Shown here: positions 18,179-27,981 of the stretch, one piece after another
Layout of the letters: every line of letters starts with the position of its first letter
How positions within the stretch are numbered: position 1 is the first letter of the stretch
Assembly (NCBI RefSeq): GCF_003122325.1
Contig: NZ_QFBC01000025.1
Coordinates: forward strand, 1 to 60,382
DNA length: 60,382 bases
Direction of reading: 5' to 3'
Source of the DNA: Rhizobium album
GTDB lineage: Bacteria > Pseudomonadota > Alphaproteobacteria > Rhizobiales > Rhizobiaceae
Notes under the pieces: model-generated
Database searches by the model: none
Seen by the model: the letters and a program-made list of their open reading frames with translations, nothing else
Told to the model about the DNA's origin: nothing
Made by a program: the position numbers and the translations under genes

Positions 18179-19789
18179 ATGGACGAAATGGGCATTCACA
18201 ACCCGGCTCTCGGGGTTGCGGCAATCGGCCTTCACGAGGCGGCGCAGGTTTATTACAACCTGGACGAAAGCCGTCTCTACGAAGAATCGATTCGTCGCGG
18301 TGAAGCCGACCTGACGGCGGACGGAGCGTTGCGGGCGCTCACCGGCCAGCACACCGGCCGTTCCGCCAAGGACAAGTTCGTCGTCCGTGATGCCGACACC
18401 GAAGACAAGATCTGGTGGGACAACAACAAGCCGATGTCGCGCCCGCATTTCGATCTGCTGCACCAGGACATGCTGGCGCATGCCAAGGGCCGGACGCTGT
18501 TCGTCCAGGACCTGATCGGCGGCGCCGATGCCGAAAACGCCCTGCCGTCGCGGGTGGTGACGGAATTCGCCTGGCATTCGCTGTTCATCCGCAACCTGCT
18601 GATCCGTCCGGAGCGTTCGACGCTCAAGACGTTCGAGGCGAAGCTGACGATCATCGACCTGCCGAGTTTCCGCGCCGATCCGGAGCGTCATGGCTGCCGC
18701 AGTGAAACCGTGATCGCCTGCGACCTGACCAACGGCCTCGTGTTGATCGCCGGCACGTCTTATGCCGGCGAAATGAAGAAGTCGGTGTTCACCGTGCTGA
18801 ACTACCTGCTGCCGGCCAAGGGCGTCATGCCGATGCATTGCTCTGCCAATGTCGGCAATGATGGCGATGCCGCGGTGTTCTTCGGCCTGTCGGGCACCGG
18901 CAAGACGACGCTGTCGGCAGATCCCAGCCGCACGCTGATCGGCGACGACGAGCACGGTTGGGGCGAACACGGCATCTTCAATTTCGAAGGTGGCTGCTAC
19001 GCCAAGACCATCCGGCTGTCGGCCGAAGCCGAGCCGGAGATCTATGCCACGACCAAACGTTTCGGCACCGTGCTGGAAAACGTCGTGCTCGATGAAAACC
19101 GCGTGCCGGACTTCGACGACGCCTCGCTGACGGAAAACACCCGTTGTGCTTATCCGCTGCATTTCATCCCGAATGCATCGGAAACCGGCCTCGCCCCGCA
19201 TCCGAAGACGATCATCATGCTGACGGCGGATGCCTTCGGCGTGCTGCCGCCGATTGCCCGGCTGACGCCGGAACAGGCGATGTATCACTTCCTCTCCGGC
19301 TACACCGCCAAGGTCGCCGGCACGGAAAAGGGCGTCACCGAGCCGGAAGCCACCTTCTCGACCTGCTTCGGCGCGCCGTTCATGCCGCGTCATCCGGCCG
19401 AATACGGCAACCTGCTGAAGGAACTGATCAATCGCCACGGCGTCGATTGCTGGCTGGTGAATACCGGCTGGACCGGCGGCGCCTACGGCACCGGCCACCG
19501 CATGCCGATCAAGGCGACACGCGCGCTTCTGACGGCTGCCCTGACCGGCGAGCTGAAGAAGGCCGAGTTCCGCACCGATGCCAATTTCGGCTTCGCCGTG
19601 CCGGTGAAGGTCGAGGGCGTCGATACCGGCATTCTCGACCCGCGCTCGACCTGGGCCGACAAGGCCGCTTATGACGCGCAGGCGAAAAAGCTGGTCGGCA
19701 TGTTCATCGGCAACTTTTCCAAGTTCGAAAGCCATGTCGACGGCAAGGTCCGCGATGCCGCGCCTCGCACGGCGGTTGCAGCCGAATAA
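18179..19789 (+). CDS. pckA: Phosphoenolpyruvate carboxykinase (ATP)
   Basis: Enzyme of 536 residues that converts oxaloacetate and ATP to phosphoenolpyruvate, the entry to gluconeogenesis on C4-dicarboxylates such as succinate. The kinase loop [11 protein letters not shown], the metal-binding region LIGDDEHGW and MHCSANVG are clear, and the protein has the family's usual length. AAAGGAA lies just before the ATG. It stands alone on the plus strand with a palindromic operator upstream and a hairpin downstream, and is divergent from chvI as in other rhizobia. Confidence 0.98.
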   Translation: MDEMGIHNPALGVAAIGLHEAAQVYYNLDESRLYEESIRRGEADLTADGALRALTGQHTGRSAKDKFVVRDADTEDKIWWDNNKPMSRPHFDLLHQDMLAHAKGRTLFVQDLIGGADAENALPSRVVTEFAWHSLFIRNLLIRPERSTLKTFEAKLTIIDLPSFRADPERHGCRSETVIACDLTNGLVLIAGTSYAGEMKKSVFTVLNYLLPAKGVMPMHCSANVGNDGDAAVFFGLSGTGKTTLSADPSRTLIGDDEHGWGEHGIFNFEGGCYAKTIRLSAEAEPEIYATTKRFGTVLENVVLDENRVPDFDDASLTENTRCAYPLHFIPNASETGLAPHPKTIIMLTADAFGVLPPIARLTPEQAMYHFLSGYTAKVAGTEKGVTEPEATFSTCFGAPFMPRHPAEYGNLLKELINRHGVDCWLVNTGWTGGAYGTGHRMPIKATRALLTAALTGELKKAEFRTDANFGFAVPVKVEGVDTGILDPRSTWADKAAYDAQAKKLVGMFIGNFSKFESHVDGKVRDAAPRTAVAAE

Positions 19790-19812
19790 ATCCTGGCGGG
19801 CATGATTCACGT

Positions 19813-19842
19813 GAAACCCGGTGGCTTCGGCTGCCGGGTTTC
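19813..19842 (+). terminator. Hairpin after pckA
   Basis: GAAACCCGG and CCGGGTTTC form a perfect 9-bp stem with a 12-nt loop, starting 23 nt beyond the pckA stop. Only a short T stretch is part of the 3' arm, so efficiency as an intrinsic terminator is uncertain. Confidence 0.6.
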
Positions 19843-19916
19843 GCCGTTCTTGCCGGATGGATTCGGGTTTTCAAGGCGCGGGCGATGTGAAATAGATCGC
19901 GCTCGGAGACGGAAAC

Positions 19917-20354
19917 ATGGCCAGTGACGCGCTTTACATCAACGACCGCATTACCATTGCCGGCTGGGAGCTGACGGAACAATTCGTGCTGGCCGGCGGT
20001 GCCGGCGGGCAGAACGTCAACAAGGTGTCGACGGCCGTCCAGCTGTTCTTCAACATCAGTAATTCCCCGTCGCTTTCCGAGCGGATCAAGGACAATGCGC
20101 TGAAGCTGGCCGGCCGCCGTGCGGCCAAGGACGGCACGCTGATGATCGAGGCGAACCGTTTTCGCAGCCAGGAGCGCAATCGCGAGGATGCGCGCGACAG
20201 GCTGAAGGAGCTGATCCTCAAGGCCGCCGAACCGCCGCCGCCGCCGCGCAAGAAGACCCGGCCGACGAAAGGTTCGGTCGAACGCCGGCTGAAGGAAAAG
20301 GCCGGCCGGTCCGACGTCAAGAAGATGCGCGGCAAGCCGGGGGGAGGCGAATGA
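19917..20354 (+). CDS. arfB: ArfB peptidyl-tRNA hydrolase, ribosome rescue
   Basis: Protein of 145 residues of the ICT1/YaeJ (ArfB) class I release-factor-like family. The GGQ motif is in GGAGGQNVNKVST, where it catalyses release of the nascent chain. The C-terminal tail, from about residue 108, is rich in Lys and Arg; in the family this tail enters the empty mRNA channel of ribosomes stalled without a stop codon. The next gene, an alkB homologue, starts 1 nt after its stop, so the two are probably co-transcribed. Confidence 0.94.
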   Translation: MASDALYINDRITIAGWELTEQFVLAGGAGGQNVNKVSTAVQLFFNISNSPSLSERIKDNALKLAGRRAAKDGTLMIEANRFRSQERNREDARDRLKELILKAAEPPPPPRKKTRPTKGSVERRLKEKAGRSDVKKMRGKPGGGE

Positions 20355-20355
20355 G

Positions 20356-21006
20356 TTGCCGGAGCCGGGTGTTTCGGCCATGATCGTTCTTCCCGGCGGC
20401 ATCCGGCATTTTCCCGGTTTCCTCGACCGTGCGGCGCAGGAAAATCTCGTGGAGCGCATCCGCACCGTGGCCGCCGCCGCACCGCTATACCTGCCCATCA
20501 TGCCGAAGACCGGCCAGCCGATGTCGGTGCGTATGACCAATTGCGGCTTGCTCGGCTGGGTGACGGACAAGGAGAGGGGCTATCGATACCAGCCGACGCA
20601 TCCGGTGACGAACGAGCCATGGCCGCCGATGCCGGAAGAATTGCTGCGGCTCTGGGACACGGTTGCCGAAACGCCGGTCCGGCCCGAAGCCTGCCTCGTG
20701 AATTTTTACAATGACGAGGCCAAGATGGGCCTGCACCAGGACCGCGACGAAAAGGATCGGAGCGCGCCGGTGGTGTCGATTTCGCTCGGCAACAGCTGCC
20801 TGTTCCGCTTCGGCGGCTTGAACCGCAAGGACAAGACCCATTCGGTGAAGCTGCAGAGCGGCGATGTCGTCGTGCTCGGCGGCGAGGCGCGCCTCAGCTT
20901 CCACGGCGTCGACCGCATCTACCCCGAAACCTCGACGCTCCTGAAGAACGGCGGGCGGATCAACCTGACGCTGCGCCGGGTGACCGTGCCCGCGGACTCC
21001 GGCTAA
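20356..21006 (+). CDS. alkB: AlkB-family DNA/RNA demethylase (2-oxoglutarate dioxygenase)
   Basis: Protein of 216 residues of the Fe(II)/2-oxoglutarate-dependent AlkB family, which removes methyl groups from 1-methyladenine and 3-methylcytosine by oxidation. The iron ligands are in GLHQDRDE (HxD) and the later His in SFHGVDRI; the 2-oxoglutarate-binding arginines are in RINLTLRR. The predicted start is TTG at 20356, 8 nt after a strong GGAGG inside the end of arfB; an ATG at 20380 has no good ribosome-binding site. There is no ada gene nearby. Confidence 0.92.
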   Translation: MPEPGVSAMIVLPGGIRHFPGFLDRAAQENLVERIRTVAAAAPLYLPIMPKTGQPMSVRMTNCGLLGWVTDKERGYRYQPTHPVTNEPWPPMPEELLRLWDTVAETPVRPEACLVNFYNDEAKMGLHQDRDEKDRSAPVVSISLGNSCLFRFGGLNRKDKTHSVKLQSGDVVVLGGEARLSFHGVDRIYPETSTLLKNGGRINLTLRRVTVPADSG

Positions 21007-21051
21007 GGAACTCCGACGAACGTCAACGGGATCTGTGCAGGCGGAAAGATC

Positions 21052-22047
21052 TCAAAGCTTGCGCAGGGCGACTGCTTCGATCAGGTGATCCACGCCCTTG
21101 CGCAGGATAAGGTCGGCGCGCGGCCGCGTCGGCAGGATGTTGCGGCGCAGGTTGCGCAGGTTGGTCTTGCTCCACAGGCCTTCGGCGATCTCCAGCGCCT
21201 CGCTTTCGCCGATCGAGGCGTAGCGGTGGAAGTAGGAGTTCGGATCACGGAAGGCGGTTTGCCGCAGCCGCATGAAGCGGGTGATGTACCAGTCGTGGAT
21301 ATGATCTTCGTCGGCATCGATATAGATCGAAAAATCGAAGAAGTCCGAGACCATCGGCACGATCTTGCCATCCGCCGGCAGGTCGCGGGACTGCAGCACG
21401 TTGATGCCTTCGAAGATCAGGATGTCCGGCCGGTCGATGACGGTAAATTCGTTGGGCAGCACGTCATAAGTCAGGTGCGAGTAGCGCGGCGCCGGCACGT
21501 CCGGCCGCCCGGCCTTGATTGCCGAGAGAAAACGCAGGACCGCAGCCACGTCGTAGCTTTCCGGAAAACCCTTGCGGTCCATCATCCGCTTGCTCTGCAG
21601 CACGGCATTGGGAAACAAAAAACCGTCCGTCGTCACAAGGTCGACCTTCGGGCTCGATGGCCAGCGCGCCAGGAGCTCCTTCAGCACGCGGGCGGTGGTC
21701 GATTTGCCGACGGCGACCGAACCGGCAATGCCGATGACAAAGGGCGTCTTCACCGCGCCAGAGAGATTGAGGAAGCGGTTGCGTTGCTCGAACAGCAGCT
21801 GCGAGGATTCGACATGCGACGACAGGAGCCGCGACAGCGACAGGTAGATGCGCCGGACTTCCTGCAGGTCGATCGGGTCGCCCAGCGAGCGTAGCCGGCT
21901 CACTTCGTCGCCCGTCAGCGTCAGCGGCGTATCGGCGCGGAACTGCGCCCACTCTTCCGACGAGAAGAAGTGGTAGGGCGAAAAGCCGTTGGGCTGGAAA
22001 TGGTCGAGCGTCTCGGGCACTGCGATTTCCTTGGAAATATCCATCAT
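21052..22047 (-). CDS. coaA: Pantothenate kinase, type I
   Basis: Enzyme of 331 residues that phosphorylates pantothenate in the first, feedback-controlled step of coenzyme A synthesis. The P-loop [12 protein letters not shown] and the following [13 protein letters not shown] are diagnostic of the bacterial CoaA family, and FEGINVLQ is conserved. The start overlaps the hisE stop, so it is the last gene of the his run. A second ATG is the next codon. Confidence 0.97.
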   Translation of the reverse strand: MMDISKEIAVPETLDHFQPNGFSPYHFFSSEEWAQFRADTPLTLTGDEVSRLRSLGDPIDLQEVRRIYLSLSRLLSSHVESSQLLFEQRNRFLNLSGAVKTPFVIGIAGSVAVGKSTTARVLKELLARWPSSPKVDLVTTDGFLFPNAVLQSKRMMDRKGFPESYDVAAVLRFLSAIKAGRPDVPAPRYSHLTYDVLPNEFTVIDRPDILIFEGINVLQSRDLPADGKIVPMVSDFFDFSIYIDADEDHIHDWYITRFMRLRQTAFRDPNSYFHRYASIGESEALEIAEGLWSKTNLRNLRRNILPTRPRADLILRKGVDHLIEAVALRKL

Positions 22048-22367
22048 GTACCCTGCCGGCTGGCCTTTTCCTTGAGGCCGGATTGCGTCGTGCGCCGCTG
22101 CAATTCGTCAAGGACCTGTTCCAGCGGAATATCCGCAATCTTGAGGACGACCAGCAAATGGTAGAGGAGGTCGGCCGCTTCGTAGGTCAGGTTTTCGCGA
22201 TCGTCGGCGATGGCGGCAATCACCGTTTCGATCGCCTCCTCGCCGAGTTTTTTGGCAGCCTTCGCCTGGCCGGCGGCAACGAGCTTGGCCGTCCAGGATT
22301 GGTCCTGGGAGGCTTTTGCCCGCTCGGCAATGATCGCTTCAAGATCGGAAAGGGAAAATCCGCTCAT
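22044..22367 (-). CDS. hisE: Phosphoribosyl-ATP diphosphatase
   Basis: Protein of 107 residues that hydrolyses phosphoribosyl-ATP to phosphoribosyl-AMP, step 2 of histidine synthesis. It is an all-alpha MazG-like enzyme with the motif [13 protein letters not shown] and the segment [12 protein letters not shown] that bind metal. The ATG at 22367 ([12 protein letters not shown]) fits the family; the longer in-frame form would overlap hisF. It is a separate protein, not fused to hisI. Confidence 0.95.
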   Translation of the reverse strand: MSGFSLSDLEAIIAERAKASQDQSWTAKLVAAGQAKAAKKLGEEAIETVIAAIADDRENLTYEAADLLYHLLVVLKIADIPLEQVLDELQRRTTQSGLKEKASRQGT

Positions 22368-22377
22368 TCGCCTGCTT

Positions 22378-23154
22378 TCAGTCCAGTCGCATGGCAATGC
22401 CATGGTCCTGCATATAATGTTTTGCTTGACCAATGGTGAAGGTGCCGAAGTGGAAAATCGACGCGGCCAGCACCGCCGTCGCATGGCCCTCGGTCACGCC
22501 GGCGACCAGGTCGTCCAGCGTGCCGACGCCGCCCGACGCAATCACCGGTACCCGCACCGAATCGGCGATGGCGCGGGTGAGCGCGATGTCGTAGCCGCTC
22601 TTGGTGCCGTCACGATCCATTGAGGTGATCAAAAGTTCGCCGGCGCCGCGCTCGACCATGCGGCGGGCAAAATCCAGCGCATCGATGCCGGTCGGCTGCC
22701 GGCCGCCATGGGTAAAAATCTCCCAGCGGTCGGCCTCGCCCGCAGCCGATACCTTCTTGGCGTCGATCGAGACGACGATGCACTGGTTGCCGAACTTGTC
22801 GGCAGCTTCGGCCACGAAATCCGGGTTCTTCACCGCCGCCGAATTGATCGACACCTTGTCGGCGCCGCAGAGCAGCAGCTTGCGGATATCGGCGGTGGTG
22901 CGCACGCCGCCGCCGACGGTGAGCGGCATGAAGCAGTGGTCGGCGGTGCGCGAAACCACGTCGAAAATGGTGTCGCGATTGTCCGAGGAAGCGGTGATGT
23001 CGAGGAAACACAGTTCGTCGGCACCGGCCGCGTCATAGGCTTTCGCCGCCTCGACCGGATCGCCGGCATCGATGAGATCGACGAAGTTGACGCCCTTGAC
23101 GACACGGCCGTCCTTCACATCGAGACAAGGGATCACACGGGCTTTGAGGGTCAT
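22378..23154 (-). CDS. hisF: Imidazole glycerol phosphate synthase cyclase subunit
   Basis: TIM-barrel enzyme of 258 residues that, with the glutaminase HisH, makes imidazole glycerol phosphate and AICAR from PRFAR. Catalytic aspartates are in [14 protein letters not shown] and in [15 protein letters not shown]. The ATG at 23154 overlaps the stop of a 36-codon open frame that begins with a near copy of its own first 16 codons (see 23151-23261). It is followed by hisE. Confidence 0.97.
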   Translation of the reverse strand: MTLKARVIPCLDVKDGRVVKGVNFVDLIDAGDPVEAAKAYDAAGADELCFLDITASSDNRDTIFDVVSRTADHCFMPLTVGGGVRTTADIRKLLLCGADKVSINSAAVKNPDFVAEAADKFGNQCIVVSIDAKKVSAAGEADRWEIFTHGGRQPTGIDALDFARRMVERGAGELLITSMDRDGTKSGYDIALTRAIADSVRVPVIASGGVGTLDDLVAGVTEGHATAVLAASIFHFGTFTIGQAKHYMQDHGIAMRLD

Positions 23155-23261
23155 CGGCCGGCCGCCTTTCCTGTTTGCGCGTCCTCGCCGCAAAGCGGCT
23201 GCGGGCGTCGCGGGCCGTCCTTCACATCGAGACAGGCGATCACGCGGGCTTTGAGGGTCAT
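23106..23261. repeat. Partial duplication of the 5' end of hisF
   Basis: A 49-nt block at 23213-23261 repeats 23106-23154, the first codons of hisF, with 46 of 49 bases identical and an offset of 107 nt. The 58 bases between the copies are GC-rich and contain the small hairpin GCCGC-AAA-GCGGC. The layout is that of a local tandem duplication. Confidence 0.9.
23151..23261 (-). CDS. 36-codon open frame with a HisF-like N terminus (duplicated hisF start)
   Basis: Begins [16 protein letters not shown], matching HisF residues 1-16 with Pro replaced by Ala, and then runs into unrelated residues ending KAAGR. Its ATG overlaps the hisA stop as ATGA and its TGA overlaps the true hisF ATG as ATGA. It is thus a coupled upstream frame between hisA and hisF. 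It cannot be an active enzyme. It may simply pass ribosomes on to hisF, and whether it makes a stable peptide is unknown. Confidence 0.55.
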   Translation of the reverse strand: MTLKARVIACLDVKDGPRRPQPLCGEDAQTGKAAGR

Positions 23262-24001
23262 TGTTTTGCCTCCTTGGCAGCCTTGATCAGCGCCAGCGCC
23301 TCCTTCGGATCGATGCGGCCGTCATAGAGCGCCCGGCCGGTGATCGCGCCTTCCAGCTTGGCGGCATCGGGCTCCAGCATGCGGCGGATGTCGTCGAGCG
23401 AGGCAAGGCCGCCGGAAGCGATGACGGGGATGGACACGGCATCGGCCAATTCCAGCGTAGAAGCCCAGTTGATGCCGGTCAGGATGCCGTCGCGATCGAT
23501 GTCGGTATAGACGATGGCGGCGACGCCGGCGCCCTCGAATTTTTTCGCAAGCTCGATGACGCCGAGTTCGGAGGCTTCCGCCCAGCCCTCGACGGCCACC
23601 TTGCCGCCCTTGGCATCGATGCCGACGGCGATCTGGCCGGGAAATTCCTTGCAGGCCTCGATCACCAGCGCCGGATCGCGCACGGCAACGGTGCCGAGGA
23701 TGACGCGGGCAAGACCCCGCGTCAGCCATGCCTCGATATGGCCGAGCGACCGGATGCCGCCGCCGAGCTGCACCGGATTGTCGGTGGCCTTCAGGATGGC
23801 ATCGACAGCCTCGCCGTTCACCGTATGGCCGGCAAAGGCGCCGTTGAGGTCGACGACGTGCAGCCACTCGAAACCCTGGTCCTCGAAGGTTTTCGCCTGG
23901 GCGGCGGGGTCGGTGTTGTAGACGGTCGCCTGATCCATGTCGCCGAGTTTGAGGCGAACGCACTGGCCGTCCTTGAGGTCGATGGCGGGGAAGAGGATCA
24001 T
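23258..24001 (-). CDS. hisA: ProFAR isomerase (phosphoribosylformimino-AICAR-P isomerase)
   Basis: TIM-barrel enzyme of 247 residues for step 4 of histidine synthesis, an Amadori rearrangement of ProFAR to PRFAR, the substrate of HisHF. The N-terminal [16 protein letters not shown] holds the catalytic Asp, and the second catalytic Asp is in [13 protein letters not shown]. Located between hisH and hisF, 29 nt after hisH. Confidence 0.97.
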   Translation of the reverse strand: MILFPAIDLKDGQCVRLKLGDMDQATVYNTDPAAQAKTFEDQGFEWLHVVDLNGAFAGHTVNGEAVDAILKATDNPVQLGGGIRSLGHIEAWLTRGLARVILGTVAVRDPALVIEACKEFPGQIAVGIDAKGGKVAVEGWAEASELGVIELAKKFEGAGVAAIVYTDIDRDGILTGINWASTLELADAVSIPVIASGGLASLDDIRRMLEPDAAKLEGAITGRALYDGRIDPKEALALIKAAKEAKQ

Positions 24002-24030
24002 CGCGAAATTCCGATCTGTTGGGGCATGGC

Positions 24031-24681
24031 TCAGGGCTTCCAGCGCAGGAAATTGGCGATCAACTTGAGGCCGAGCGTCTGGCTCTTTTCCGGGTGGAAC
24101 TGCGCCCCGACCTTGTTGTCGCGGCCGACGAAGGCGGTCATCGCACCGCCATAATCGGTGGTGGCGATGACGTCTTCGGGATTTTCCGCCGCCAGATGGT
24201 AGGAATGGACAAAATAGGCGTGTTGCCCGTCCGGCCCGGTGGAAATGCCGTCGAAGAGCGGATGCGGCCGGTTGAGATTGAGCGTGTTCCAGCCGATCTG
24301 CGGTATTTTCAGAGAAGGGTCGGCGGGCGTCATCTCGACGACGTCGCCGGGGATCCAGCCGAAACCGTCGGTGATCGTCTTTTCAAGGCCGCGCGACGAC
24401 ATCAGCTGCATGCCGACGCAGATGCCGAGGAAAGGCCGGGCCTTGGCCTCCACCGCCTCCCGCAGCGCTTCGCTCATGCCGGATACGGCGTCGAGGCCCC
24501 GGCGACAGTCGGCATAGGCTCCGACCCCCGGCAGCACGACGCGATCGGAGATCGCCACATGCTCCGGCTTGTCGGTGAGATCGATATGCGCATCGATGCC
24601 GGCTTCGCGGGCGGCGCGTTCGAAGGCTTTTGTCGCCGAACGCAGGTTTCCGGATCCGTAATCGATAATCGCGACGCGCAT
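24031..24681 (-). CDS. hisH: Imidazole glycerol phosphate synthase glutaminase subunit
   Basis: Class I glutamine amidotransferase of 216 residues that feeds ammonia to HisF. The nucleophile Cys is in [11 protein letters not shown], and the catalytic His and Glu are in GAQFHPEKS near the C terminus. The start [10 protein letters not shown] is typical. The ATG overlaps the stop of the DUF2628 gene. Confidence 0.97.
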   Translation of the reverse strand: MRVAIIDYGSGNLRSATKAFERAAREAGIDAHIDLTDKPEHVAISDRVVLPGVGAYADCRRGLDAVSGMSEALREAVEAKARPFLGICVGMQLMSSRGLEKTITDGFGWIPGDVVEMTPADPSLKIPQIGWNTLNLNRPHPLFDGISTGPDGQHAYFVHSYHLAAENPEDVIATTDYGGAMTAFVGRDNKVGAQFHPEKSQTLGLKLIANFLRWKP

Positions 24682-25166
24682 CAGCGTCCTCCATCATAGT
24701 CAAAAAGGCCGAATGTGGCGCCGCCCGGGGTGCGGGACGCGCTTGATTGCGAAGTCCTGGACCAATCCGCGGCAACGGGACGGGCCGTCTCTTCTGTCAT
24801 GGGCAGGCTGCCGAAATAGATGTCTTCGGCGTCGCCGAGCGTTTCGGCAACGACGACGTCGTCGAGAACCCAGCCGCGGTGCTGTAGCAGCATCGACTGG
24901 ATATGCACGCCTTCCAGCGCCGTCAGCAGCGAAACGGCGAAAAGCACGACTGCGACGACCGGCGCAAGTCCGTCCTGCGCCATCAGCGTCAGGGCGGCGA
25001 TCTGTATGACGAGCACGGCAAGGCCAAGAACCCAGGCGCGCTGGGTAAACAGCCAGATCGCCGGCAGGACAAAACCGAAGAACGAAAATCCGTCGCGCAG
25101 GAAACGGGTGCCGGCATGATCGGCGAAAGGACCGCCGGGCGGTATCAGAACCAGAAAACTTGCCAT
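24681..25166 (-). CDS. DUF2628 family membrane protein
   Basis: Protein of 161 residues with three or so hydrophobic segments in its first 100 residues ([32 protein letters not shown] and [17 protein letters not shown]), so it is an inner-membrane protein of unknown function. The C-terminal part is soluble. It resembles the DUF2628 proteins that sit inside rhizobial his runs between hisB and hisH. The ATG at 25166 starts just before the first hydrophobic segment; upstream extension is not supported. A direct role in histidine synthesis is not known. Confidence 0.82.
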   Translation of the reverse strand: MASFLVLIPPGGPFADHAGTRFLRDGFSFFGFVLPAIWLFTQRAWVLGLAVLVIQIAALTLMAQDGLAPVVAVVLFAVSLLTALEGVHIQSMLLQHRGWVLDDVVVAETLGDAEDIYFGSLPMTEETARPVAADWSRTSQSSASRTPGGATFGLFDYDGGR

Positions 25167-25188
25167 GAACAGTCCGGCCTTTCGGCTA

Positions 25189-25794
25189 TCAGACCAGCGT
25201 GCCCTTCGTCGAGGGAACACGGCCGGCCTGGCGTGGATCGATTTCCGTTGCCGCACGCAGCACGCGGGCGACGGCCTTGAAGCAGGTTTCGGCAATATGG
25301 TGGTTGTTGGCGCCGTAATGGTTCATGACATGCAGGGTGATGCCGGCATGCTGGGCCAGCGCCTGGAAGAATTCCCGCACCAGCTCGGTATCGAAGCGGC
25401 CGATCTTCGGCGCGCTGAAATTGACGTTCCAGACGAGGAAGGGACGGCCGGAAAGATCGACGCCGGCTTTCGTCATCGTCTCGTCCATGACGAGGTCGAG
25501 CGAGGCGTAGCGGGTGATGCCGCGACGGTCGCCGAGCGCCTTGGCAATCGCCTGGCCGATGGCGATGCCGGTATCCTCGACGGTGTGGTGATCGTCGACT
25601 TCAAGGTCACCCTTGGTCTCGATGTCCATGTCGATGAGCGAATGGCGGCAGAGCTGGTCGAGCATATGGTCGAAGAAGCCGACGCCGGTCGAGATCTTGG
25701 CCGTGCCGGTGCCGTCGATGTTGACGGACACGGAAACCGAGGTCTCGTTGGTCTTGCGGGAAATGCTGGCGGTGCGGCTCAACGTCTCTGCCAT
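25189..25794 (-). CDS. hisB: Imidazoleglycerol-phosphate dehydratase
   Basis: Manganese enzyme of 201 residues for step 6 of histidine synthesis. The metal-binding histidine clusters are visible as [21 protein letters not shown] and NNHHIAE. The ATG at 25794 is followed by the family start ([13 protein letters not shown]). It is the first gene of the minus-strand run hisB-DUF2628-hisH-hisA-hisF-hisE-coaA, so the operon promoter must be in 25795-26005. Confidence 0.97.
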   Translation of the reverse strand: MAETLSRTASISRKTNETSVSVSVNIDGTGTAKISTGVGFFDHMLDQLCRHSLIDMDIETKGDLEVDDHHTVEDTGIAIGQAIAKALGDRRGITRYASLDLVMDETMTKAGVDLSGRPFLVWNVNFSAPKIGRFDTELVREFFQALAQHAGITLHVMNHYGANNHHIAETCFKAVARVLRAATEIDPRQAGRVPSTKGTLV

Positions 25795-26005
25795 GGCAGG
25801 CTCCATCCGGTATGATCGCCGCTCCTTATCAGGCGACGGCCGAAGAATCCAGCAGCCGGGGAAGGAAAAGGCCAATCCCCCTACATGGGAAAAGCTGCGG
25901 AGGTGTTCAACGGATTGTAATCGCGCCGCAGCCGCTTACATAGGCTCTCAAGCGCCGGGAAAACGGCGGAAACGAAAGCCGGAAGGACCGGCCAATGGGT
26001 GTTTG
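25795..26005. promoter_or_regulatory. Divergent promoter region of his operon and hslVU
   Basis: The 211 bases between the hisB and hslV starts must carry both promoters. hslVU is a heat-shock operon in many bacteria, but no convincing sigma-32 or sigma-70 pair can be pointed to, and no attenuator-like leader peptide rich in histidine codons is seen on the hisB side. Confidence 0.45.
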
Positions 26006-26530
26006 ATGACAACGATTCTGACAGTCCGCAAGGGCGGCAAGGTGGTCATGGCCGGCGACGGCCAGGTGAGCCTTGGACAAACGGTAATGAAGGGCAATGC
26101 CCGCAAGGTGCGCCGCATCGGCAAGGGCGACGTCATCGCCGGTTTTGCCGGTGCCACGGCGGATGCCTTCACGCTTCTGGAGCGCCTCGAAAAGAAGCTC
26201 GACCAGTACCCCGGCCAGCTGATGCGCGCCGCCGTCGAGCTTGCCAAGGACTGGCGCACCGACAAATATCTGCGCAATCTCGAAGCCATGATGCTGGTGG
26301 CCGACAAGTCGATCACGCTGGCAATCACCGGCAACGGCGACGTGCTGGAGCCCGAACACGGCGTCATGGCGATCGGTTCGGGCGGCAATTATGCGCTCGC
26401 CGCCGCACGCGCCCTCGTCGATACCGACAAGACGGCCGAAGAAATCGTCCGCCGCGCGCTCGATATCGCCGCCGATATCTGCGTTTATACAAATCACAAT
26501 CTGGTGGTCGAAACGCTCGACGCCGAATAA
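26006..26530 (+). CDS. hslV: HslV protease subunit (ClpQ)
   Basis: Threonine peptidase of 174 residues, the proteolytic ring of the HslVU (ClpYQ) ATP-dependent protease. After removal of Met, Thr at the new N terminus ([20 protein letters not shown]) is the nucleophile; [17 protein letters not shown] and [12 protein letters not shown] are conserved. The ATG at 26006 is the start that leaves this threonine exposed. hslU starts 52 nt after its stop. Confidence 0.97.
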   Translation: MTTILTVRKGGKVVMAGDGQVSLGQTVMKGNARKVRRIGKGDVIAGFAGATADAFTLLERLEKKLDQYPGQLMRAAVELAKDWRTDKYLRNLEAMMLVADKSITLAITGNGDVLEPEHGVMAIGSGGNYALAAARALVDTDKTAEEIVRRALDIAADICVYTNHNLVVETLDAE

Positions 26531-26582
26531 CGCATTTCTTGCGAAGCGATTGCCGCTTTCGGGATCGCTGGAGATAACGCTT

Positions 26583-27890
26583 ATGACCACATTTTCCCCC
26601 CGCGAGATCGTCTCCGAGCTCGACCGCTATATCATCGGCCAGCACGAGGCCAAGCGCGCCGTGGCGATTGCTTTGCGCAACCGCTGGCGCCGCCAGCAGC
26701 TCGATGCCGACCTGCGCGACGAAGTCATGCCGAAGAACATTCTGATGATCGGCCCGACCGGCGTCGGCAAGACGGAAATCTCCCGCCGCCTGGCCAAGCT
26801 CGCCGGCGCGCCCTTCATCAAGGTCGAGGCGACGAAATTCACCGAAGTCGGTTATGTCGGCCGCGATGTCGAGCAGATCATCCGCGACCTCGTCGAGATC
26901 GGCATCGGCCTGGTGCGCGACAAGAAGCGTGCCGACGTGCAGGCCAAGGCGCATGTGAGCGCCGAGGAGCGCGTTCTCGATGCGCTGGTGGGCAGCACCG
27001 CCTCGCCGGCGACGCGCGACAGCTTCCGCAAGAAGCTGCGTGACGGCCAGCTGGACGACAAGGAAATCGAGATCGAGGTTGCCGATGCCGGATCCGGCAT
27101 GCCCGGCTTCGAGATCCCCGGCATGCCGGGCGCCAATATCGGCGTGCTCAACCTGTCGGAAATGTTCGGCAAGGCCATGGGCGGCCGCAGCAAGAAGGTC
27201 AAGACGACGGTCAAGGAGAGCTACAAGGAGCTGATCCGCGACGAATCCGACAAGCTGATCGACAATGAGGCGATCCAGCGCGAAGCGGTGCGCTCGGTCG
27301 AAAACGACGGCATCGTCTTCCTCGACGAGATCGACAAGATCGCCGCGCGCGACGGCGGCATGGGTGCCGGCGTTTCCCGCGAGGGGGTGCAGCGCGACCT
27401 CCTGCCGCTGGTCGAAGGCACGACGGTTTCGACGAAGTATGGGCCTGTCAAGACCGACCACATCCTCTTCATCGCGTCCGGCGCCTTCCACGTCGCCAAG
27501 CCGTCGGACCTCCTGCCGGAACTGCAGGGCCGCCTGCCGATCCGCGTCGAGCTGAAGCCGCTCACCAAGGAAGACTTCCGCCGCATCCTGACGGAAACCG
27601 AAGCAAGCCTGATCCGCCAGTACATCGCCCTGATGGCGACGGAAGATCTGGCGCTCGATTTCACCGAGGATGCCATCGACGCGCTTGCCGATGTCGCCGT
27701 GCACCTCAACAGCTCGGTGGAAAATATCGGCGCTCGCCGCCTGCAGACCGTCATGGAGCGCGTGCTCGACGAAATCTCCTTCACCGCACCCGACCAGGGC
27801 GGCCAGAAGGTGTTGATCGACCAGGACTATGTGCGCGAACATGTCGGCGATCTCGCCCGGAATACGGATCTGTCGCGGTTCATTCTGTAA
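26583..27890 (+). CDS. hslU: HslU ATPase subunit (ClpY)
   Basis: AAA+ unfoldase of 435 residues that unfolds substrates and passes them to HslV. Walker A is GPTGVGKTE, Walker B is [13 protein letters not shown], and the N-terminal start [16 protein letters not shown] is typical. The C-terminal tail ending LSRFIL docks into HslV. The IS6-bounded island begins 14 nt after its stop. Confidence 0.98.
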   Translation: MTTFSPREIVSELDRYIIGQHEAKRAVAIALRNRWRRQQLDADLRDEVMPKNILMIGPTGVGKTEISRRLAKLAGAPFIKVEATKFTEVGYVGRDVEQIIRDLVEIGIGLVRDKKRADVQAKAHVSAEERVLDALVGSTASPATRDSFRKKLRDGQLDDKEIEIEVADAGSGMPGFEIPGMPGANIGVLNLSEMFGKAMGGRSKKVKTTVKESYKELIRDESDKLIDNEAIQREAVRSVENDGIVFLDEIDKIAARDGGMGAGVSREGVQRDLLPLVEGTTVSTKYGPVKTDHILFIASGAFHVAKPSDLLPELQGRLPIRVELKPLTKEDFRRILTETEASLIRQYIALMATEDLALDFTEDAIDALADVAVHLNSSVENIGARRLQTVMERVLDEISFTAPDQGGQKVLIDQDYVREHVGDLARNTDLSRFIL

Positions 27891-27904
27891 GGGACGGGCA
27901 AAGC

Positions 27905-27932
27905 GGGCTTGTCGCAAATTTGCGACAAGCCC
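27905..27932. mobile_element. Two abutting IS6-type terminal repeats (left edge of the island)
   Basis: GGGCTTGTCGCAAA (27905-27918) is followed at once by its perfect reverse complement, TTTGCGACAAGCCC (27919-27932). The second half is identical to the right end of both transposase remnants in this window (37068-37081 and 45913-45926). The simplest reading is the two ends of an IS6-family element with all of its interior lost. A plain hslU terminator is less likely because no T-run follows and because the repeat recurs at the IS ends. Confidence 0.75.
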
Positions 27933-27981
27933 AATAGAACTCTTCCTCGGGAGCGGCCCACGGCCGGCTCGATGGCGACGC

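Noticed and set aside
18047-19810. 587-codon open frame opposite pckA
   Set aside because: Antisense shadow of pckA with no family features; pckA is unambiguous.
25613-26005. N-terminal extension of hslV by about 130 codons
   Set aside because: It would overlap hisB in antisense and bury the N-terminal catalytic threonine.
27905-27932. Palindrome read as a simple intrinsic terminator of hslU
   Set aside because: No T-run follows, and the half-site recurs exactly at the ends of two IS6 remnants, which the terminator reading does not explain.
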